Origin: Adenanthera pavonina | Lineage: Eukaryota > Streptophyta > Magnoliopsida > Fabales > Fabaceae | Length of the DNA: 64,000 nucleotides | Assembly (NCBI GenBank): GCA_026686845.1 | Contig: JAIVEN010000016.1 | Span: 31,344,001 to 31,408,000 of the forward strand | Reading direction: 5' to 3' | In this document: positions 57,601 through 64,000 of the stretch, one piece after another | How the letters are laid out: each line of letters opens with the position of its first letter | How positions within the stretch are numbered: the first letter of the stretch is position 1 | Made by a program: the position numbers and the translations under genes | Notes under the pieces: generated by a model | Seen by the model: the letters and a program-made list of their open reading frames with translations, nothing else | The model's database searches: none | Told to the model about the DNA's origin: nothing

Positions 57601-60292
57601 TTTTAAACTAACTTATTTATTATTAAGTAACTCCACACAATGATCTTCACCGTTTTAATTAAAAAAATGTAAATAGTCAACTTCCATAAAAAAAATTCCA
57701 TGCCTAGCATTTTTATTTTGAGATAATTTATTTCTATGCCATTATGTTTATTTTAAATTATTTATTTGTATAAGTGGTTTGGTTAAATATTTGCATTATT
57801 TTAAATTGAGCTTTCGATTTTTTTTCAAACATCATAAATTATAAATAAAATTCTAACTGCCCACATTTTCAAAATTTAAAATTCAAATATTATTAAAATT
57901 AAAATTAAAATTTTTGTAATTTCATCCATTATCTTAACTTCATCATGTTATTCCCATTATCTTTATAAATTATTATTTATTATTTATTTATATGCCATCA
58001 TCTTTATTTTAAATTAATTTATGTGTACGATTTTCTTGGTAAATATTTGTTTGATTTTAAATTTAATTTGAGCTTTTGTTTTTTTTTCCCCAACATTATA
58101 ATTATAAGTTATAACTTATAAATAAAATTATAAAAAATTATTGTATCACAAATATATATTTGATTCCTTAGTAAACTGTTCAAACATCTTTAATGGGAGT
58201 TATTTTTACTCTTTCAAATATCATAATTGTAATTATTTTTAAATAAAAACTCATGATCAAAACCCATGTCCACGGGTCCTCTCTCTAATCAATTCATTGT
58301 CCTCTCACCCGCTCCTCAATCAATGGTATGCAGTATTTAATGCAAAGATGATAAGCACATTCTCCACTCTGCCTCTGAACTTTAAGCCACGTCTCTTTCA
58401 TCTGTTTGTAACTACCTTTCTTCCATTTTTGCCAATCTTTCCTTTCTTCGTCCTGTTTGATTTTTTAATTGCACACTGAAAAAGTGACATAGAGAATTCA
58501 CATGAGATTTGTAACATTCTGGATCAAGAAAGCAGAAATCCCTCCTTATGGTTTATAGAGATTTATAGGTAACTATTGTATTTACTAATTTTTCTCTCCA
58601 AATTTTGATGGCTTTTGTAGGGAAAACGATACAAGTATCACTTTTTAAAAGGGATTTCTATTCTTTCAATAACATAATACTCCTTTTCCTTTATTTTCAT
58701 TTGATTTTGTGCCTATGTTGATGTTCTTAACCAAAATGAATCTAGAGATCATTTCGTAGGTGAGATTGCTATTTATACCATTTCATTTCTTTAATTCAAA
58801 GATAGAATGCCAAACAATATTAGTATTACAATCCTATATTTTGGATTCTTCATACTTTCACATTTCATTAGTAGTATTTATATTATATTGAATTTTTTGA
58901 GTTTAGATATAATTGTTGTTCTCAAGAATATTGATACTCTAGAAGATTTTAAATTTCGTTACCGATGAGATTAATATTATATCTATTCAACTTTCAACTA
59001 AATCTAAAATATCTTTTTCCCCCTTTTTCTTCAAGGCTGAACCATCCTCAAATAATGATAATCCTCATATGTCACTCAATCATTTGTCAAATGGAGCTTA
59101 AGAGAAGTATTCATGTCAATTTACTTCAAAAAACTTGTTCCCAGAATTTTGACATAATATTTACTTGTCTAATCCAGTTACTTGGCTCTAATAATCCATC
59201 TTTCGGTTTCCTACCATGAAACCTCTTAAAGCAATCAAGCACGAGAAATGATTGACTTTTCATGTTGTTGCATTTCAAGTACTTGCTCTTATTTTAGTCT
59301 CTTTTATTTGAATTTATCAATTACTGCTAGTTTATGAGTCAATAGTTTTTTGAATGTCCTACTTCCAGGCCAGGCCAATCTGATGATGAATTTATATAAA
59401 TATATTATATATTCTTTTGGAGTGATAATTTGTTCTATGTAAATTCATTTATTATGAATATGAAATATATATTATATTACTTCGAGGCCATCATTGCATT
59501 ATCAATCTGATCCAAAAATAACTTTGAGATTAAAATTTATAAACAATGAATTTGAAGATATGGATAAAAAAATATTTAAACATATTACAACATTTTGTTC
59601 GAATCTTTTTTTTCTTCTTCACCATGGTTGAAAACAGTTTTGCTTCTAAACCTTGATGTATAGAGTTAAAAAATAAAGTTCTTTGCCTTCATATCAGTCA
59701 ATAAATAAATAAATAAAGTGAAGGACAAAAAAATACATTATATAAATAATTATTTATAATTACATTAAAATTTATGACCAAAAGTAAATAAAACTTCCCT
59801 AAAAATTATCATAAATTCTTTCTATAAAATACACCATTATTCTAAACATCATTGACATTTCCCACTTTATTTTAAAAAAGGCTGTATTTTTCTTTATCCA
59901 CTTCTGAGATTATTTTTTTGATTTGGTAACCAATCATATAATTTAATATATTTTGCATTCATTAAAAACAAGATTTTTCTCCCCGCGATGTGCAGGGTGA
60001 ACAAAAATACTATAATTGTCATATACTAAGAAAAAATTGAGAAACACAATTTTTTGTAGTATGTATTTGATGTATAAAATATTTTGAATTGAAAGAAAAA
60101 AATTTAGTGAAGTGAAATTTCTACTTCTATTTGTATAATATTAAAAAGTATAATTAGATAATATCATAAAATAACATTAATTTTACAATTCTCATATTAA
60201 AATTAATATTATTTTTTTAGAAAAAGTACCTCTCCCCCTAAACCCTCCTCCCAAGATAAAAAAAAAAAAAAAAGGAGAAACTCCACTGTAAC
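54674..60292. other. AT-rich intergenic region between F and the RAD21 duplicate
   Basis: The first few hundred bases continue the RAD21 3' flank. The rest is very AT-rich with no frame that I can support as a gene. A slightly less AT-rich patch at 58255-58450 and purine or A runs near 60250 stand out, without an assigned function. Confidence 0.6.
56919..56938. repeat. TA microsatellite
   Basis: Ten consecutive TA units in an AT-rich intergenic context. A shorter TA run is near 55460. Confidence 0.85.
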
Positions 60293-63254
60293 TACATCAA
60301 CAGTTTTGACTAATAAGTGTGTCTGTTTGATTGAATCTCTTCTTTTTCTTTCATATGCCGGTGTACCTAATTTAGCTATAATTACTTCTTGTTTTCCGTC
60401 TTAGTTGCTCATGGGGATGTCGATTTGTAGATTTATAAAGAAGGCTCTCGATAATACTGGTGATTTAATTCGAAAGATACGGTTCATGCCTTCCTCTTCC
60501 CTGTATACATGGAAAATGAATAACAGTCGAAGAAAGGAACAAATTTTTCATCACCCCTTAGTAAATGGTACGCAATGTTAACCTTTTGACTGGAGAGCCT
60601 ATTACCATCAAGTTTTATGAACTTGTTTCTAAAGATTTGTGTGTCCATAATGCAGGGCTATATATGTGCAAAATCCCATCTGGTTGTCTCTGAGGAAGAT
60701 CATATGGATGATGAGATTGCTAGAACTCCTTCAACTAGCCAAACTGCCAAAGAGACAAGAGTTGCTACGCCACCTGCTACAACATGTACTCATGATATGG
60801 AAATCGAACACCTTTGTGGTATTGCTGCTTCTTCACCTCCTATTATATACCTGCTGAATATGTGAAAACTGAAGTCAGTAATATTGAAGGTGATCATAGT
60901 TGTCCTTTCAAACAGAATGACATGACTCCTGTCTCTGCTCAAAAACTAAGGTCTGTATCAGTTTCCCCATTGAGGACAAATGATGTGGCTGGGACAGTTC
61001 AAACACCTGATTTAGCATCATCCCCTGGAGATCATGAATCCCAGATGGAAACACCTGTGACTTTTTTGAATGACGGAACATTTCAGAACTTTGGTCTCTC
61101 AGATACTCATCACTCAATGAATTCTGCTGAAGATGTAAGTTATTAAGTTCTGTCGTTTTTTCTTTTTTAGGAAATCCTGTAAATCATACAGGATATTTTA
61201 CTTGATTAACCATATCACATTTTCTTTCTAGGTCATAGTTCATATTGTTAAGATACTTACACTATTTAGGTTATTGTTTTAGCTTGAGGGATTTTATAGG
61301 ATAGGTTGGGCTCTAGTGACTGAAGATCAAAAGATTGCTTGCTAGAAGTTTAGTGTAAATAAGATATTTTCAAGCCTTATTTTGCCCAACGATATTTCTA
61401 ACTTTGGGCTCCATTGTTATTGAATCCTTTCAATATTAAGGTGCTATTAACTTTCACATTGTGAGGATCTCGTCCATGTTGTAGTGACAGTGTGGACAAT
61501 CCCATAATATTTTCTGCCATCTGTGATTTGCATATTTGTCAGAAGCAGCAAACTTGCTGTCCATTTTTAATGTAGGTAATCCTGAATATGTTGAACTGAA
61601 TTGTGTATAATAGACTCTAATTAGTTGAATTTGTCCATTTTAGGAGTTTAATTTTGTGGAAGCAGACCATACACCATCTTGTAAGTTCCTTATGTAAATC
61701 TGAAATGTGCATATGCTCAGATGGTACTAGACGGCCAGCTCCTTATGTAAATCTCAAATTTGCAGGTTCACAAGGTAGTGAAGGTGTCAACTCGTTGTCT
61801 GTGAGGACTAGGTTTTCATTCTAATGGCTTCTAATTTTGGAGACTTAGACTTGAAATCCCTGGAAGGCTTATATTTGCTTAATAGATAGCCAGAAATATG
61901 TAGATCTGAAAAAAAAAACTATTTTGACTGTTAACTGTTTTCAATTCAAATATAATAAAAACTATTTCATTTATTCCCTTATGTATGCATGATACATGCT
62001 GTTTTGATCCGTTTTTTCTTATTTTAATTACCATTTAACAGCCTTTTTTCATGTTCAACAACCAGTTTATTTCTTGATGTTTTTAAAGATTGTGTAACAT
62101 GTTCAACCTATAAATCAATTACTTACATGTTGCCATGTCAATTACACGATAGGATACAGCACCCTTCCCTTCTTCTCTCCCTTCTAGGGTGTGAATGGAT
62201 CATTAATCTGGGACATCATACGATGTGTATTTATTGGAGTGAAATGAAAAATGTACAGGTCTACAAACAAAACCAAGTATGGCAAAATAGCTTAGAAATT
62301 ATTTGTAGGGCATTTTTTTTTTATGATCTTCTCCTCTTCATAGTTCATACTTCACTGTAATTTCTGGATTGCTAAGTCCTTAATGTTCTTTGATTGAGGG
62401 CTGTAGCTCGTTATTTAAAAAATCATTCTCCAATTAGCCCAATTGCAGAGGGCCCTGCTGAAGATCTCAGCTTGAACAAGATATTAGAAGGAAAAAGAAG
62501 AAAAATCTCTGTTCGAATGTTCTTTGAAACACTTGTGAGTTCTGAAACATGTCTATCTATTTTTGGAAAAAAATGCCTCAAGTTTGGCCACAGGATGTGA
62601 ATAGTTGATGTGTACTGTCTTTTTCACTGTGAAAATCTAAAATGTGAATAGTATTACTAAATGCTCTCTTGGTGAAATTTCAGTATGGAAAAAATAGCTT
62701 TCTTATGCATTATGGCATGCGTTGAGGCTATTTTTTCAACGTCTTTCAATGCTTGAAGATTGTTTCATTCTACTGTTGGCTTGGATGTTTCATTATCCTG
62801 AAGCATGTGAAAGTTGGAGATTTCTTGAATATTGGGTAACTTGATTACATGAAATGAAAGTATAGCTGCAGATGATAAGTTTGAATTTGTGATTGATGTC
62901 ATAATAGCTTTGAATTCTGAACTTGCAGATCTCATTCCACAAATATTAGCTAGACTAGACGTGTACCATATTAAATCATTTTACGGGATACAAATTTTCT
63001 TTGGCCCTTTAGTCCTAGTCAAACAGATTTTATTCCCTTCTAAAAGAGCATTATTGTGAACTATGATGGTTTTCTCATATTAATCTATAATCTGTTTTCT
63101 AGCTTATGGAAACTTAATTTGTATGATTTTGTGGAAATTGATTGTTGCATTACAGGTTTTAAAAAGTTTTGACCTTGTTGACGTACAACAAGAAGAACCT
63201 TACGGTGATGTCAGCTTGAGGTTGACCCCTAAACTTTCAAAGGCTGAAATTTGA
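60293..63254 (+). pseudogene. RAD21 partial duplicate (exon 7 end to exon 13)
   Basis: Colinear with 46356-49290, introns included, so copied at DNA level. It lacks exons 1-6. Exon 8 (GDLIRKIRFMPSSS) and exon 12 (ISVRMFFETL) are well kept. In exon 9 a 35-bp deletion after GGGCTAT (about 60660) shifts the frame. A 2-bp insertion near 60848 restores it later, but a TGA intervenes. The acceptor before exon 12 lost a base (TTGCAG to TTGAG). Last exon ends RLTPKLSKAEI-stop at 63252-63254. No promoter or start is visible; a product is unlikely. Confidence 0.9.
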
Positions 63255-63317
63255 AGTTATCATCAACTTATCTATAGTTTATTGAAGGCCCTGATGTATG
63301 TATACATGGGTAAGAGT

Positions 63318-63603
63318 TGTTGGTTCTGATGCACGTAGGTTAAGAGAAAAGAAAAATAAAGAGAATATATATTCAGGAAGATAATTTTTTATTCATTGAT
63401 TTGCTCATTAAATAGAGCTAGCCTTATATAAATTCAAATAAAAATGCCTAATATCAAGGCATAATATCTTCCTAATATAACAAGTATTTAAAAGATAATA
63501 AAAATTAAAACAACTCCTAATATCTCTTTTTATGTTATTCTTCAGATTTCTTCTAACAAAATAATAATCAACTTGTTGCAGATTTTTAGGTATTATTTCA
63601 ACA
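63318..63603 (-). repeat. 3' LTR of element H
   Basis: Plus strand TGTTGGTTCTGATGC to TTATTTCAACA, 286 bp. It cuts the RAD21 duplicate 3' flank just after GGGTAAG. Next to it inside, CTCCTCCTTGAC is the reverse of a purine tract. The partner LTR lies beyond the window. Confidence 0.8.
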
Positions 63604-64000
63604 CTCCTCCTTGACTAAAGAGCTGGAAATTATTTCTTGTCATATCATCTTCATCACTTGACTTGCCTCCATTTTTGCTTGTCTTCTTTTTCTTTCGAGA
63701 ACATCTCTTTTTTTCTACCTTTGCCATGGTTGTGGACAAGTATTGTCAACATTTACTTGTTCCCCCTCCTTTGGATTTAGAGCAAAGCTTTTTGCTTTCA
63801 TCTTCACTTTGAATATCTCTTTGCCATGCACATCATTGATTGTGCACCAATTATCTCCAAATGTTACTTTATAGCTCTCATCAACAAGCTATCCAACACT
63901 AAGTAAATTTTAATTAATATCAGGCACATATAAAATGCTAGAAAAATATTTTAAACCTAATAAGTTTTCAATGGCCACAGTACCTTTGCCTCTAATTGAG
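63604..64000 (-). pseudogene. Element H pol fragment with internal deletion
   Basis: Reading leftward, the copia region between protease and GAG-pre-integrase is recognisable (NLLSVG, a stop, LVDESYKVTFGDNWC, FKVKMKAKSFALNP). Immediately after comes a lysine-rich frame (63725-63591) starting MAKVEKKRCSRKKKK and running into the purine tract and LTR. Integrase, RT and RNase H are missing, so H is an internally deleted, non-autonomous copy. Confidence 0.7.

Noticed and set aside
58255..59219. Small frames in the AT-rich intergenic region
   Set aside because: No homology that I recognise and no splice or start context.
60252..60275. A-run before the RAD21 duplicate as a poly(A) tail
   Set aside because: It lies upstream of the copy in the sense direction and the copy has introns.
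60293..63254. RAD21 duplicate as a processed (retro-copied) pseudogene
   Set aside because: All introns between exons 7 and 13 are present, so it was copied as DNA.

Overview
The window is nuclear DNA from a dicot-like plant. It is AT-rich and holds an intron-bearing RAD21/SCC1 cohesin gene with clean GT-AG introns, and plant-type Ty1/copia and Ty3/gypsy retrotransposons. It has no bacterial operons, no CRISPR array and no recognisable tRNA or rRNA gene. I cannot name the species.

1-41404: a nest of LTR retrotransposons. The host is an old Sirevirus-like Ty1/copia element, C (+ strand), whose 5' LTR lies left of the window. C itself sits inside the LTR of a further element, E (remnant 40948-41404). 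C has been hit at least four times: by A (+, 1-7342) inside its gag; by B (-, 8123-19882, complete with two LTRs and a perfect ACAAG target duplication) also inside gag; by a Ty3/gypsy chromovirus-like element G (-, 24917-35118) inside its extra 3' ORF; and by an LTR-like insertion D (from 37180) downstream of that ORF. G was later split in its integrase by a solo LTR, I (27960-30884, target duplication GCTTC). A, B and C share one layout: gag-pol, a spacer of about 1 kb, then an env-position ORF2 beginning MARVK or similar, then purine tracts, then a 1.5-1.7 kb LTR. All coding regions are decayed.

41405-43560: 3' end of an unidentified host gene (last exon 41510-41633) directly against the nest, then intergenic sequence.

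43561-49300: a RAD21-like alpha-kleisin gene. I could join thirteen exons with consistent phases (2094 nt, 697 codons plus stop). E2F-type sites and a telo-box lie upstream or at the start.

49640-54668: complete but broken Ty1/copia element F (-), LTRs of about 230 bp, iMet-type primer site, perfect GAAGG duplication, inserted about 350 bp past the RAD21 stop.

54674-60290: very AT-rich intergenic DNA without supported genes. 60293-63316: a 3.0 kb partial duplicate of the 3' half of RAD21 with introns retained, a pseudogene. 63318-64000: start of another copia element (H, -) with a large internal deletion.

The most interesting signals are in Sirevirus-type noncoding DNA: a hairpin next to the LTR 3' end whose stem shows compensatory base changes between families, and arrays of short palindromic motifs in the LTRs whose sequence differs by family (AAATTCGAATTT with CAGACGAA in A/B/C, GGTTATnCGnATAACC in D).
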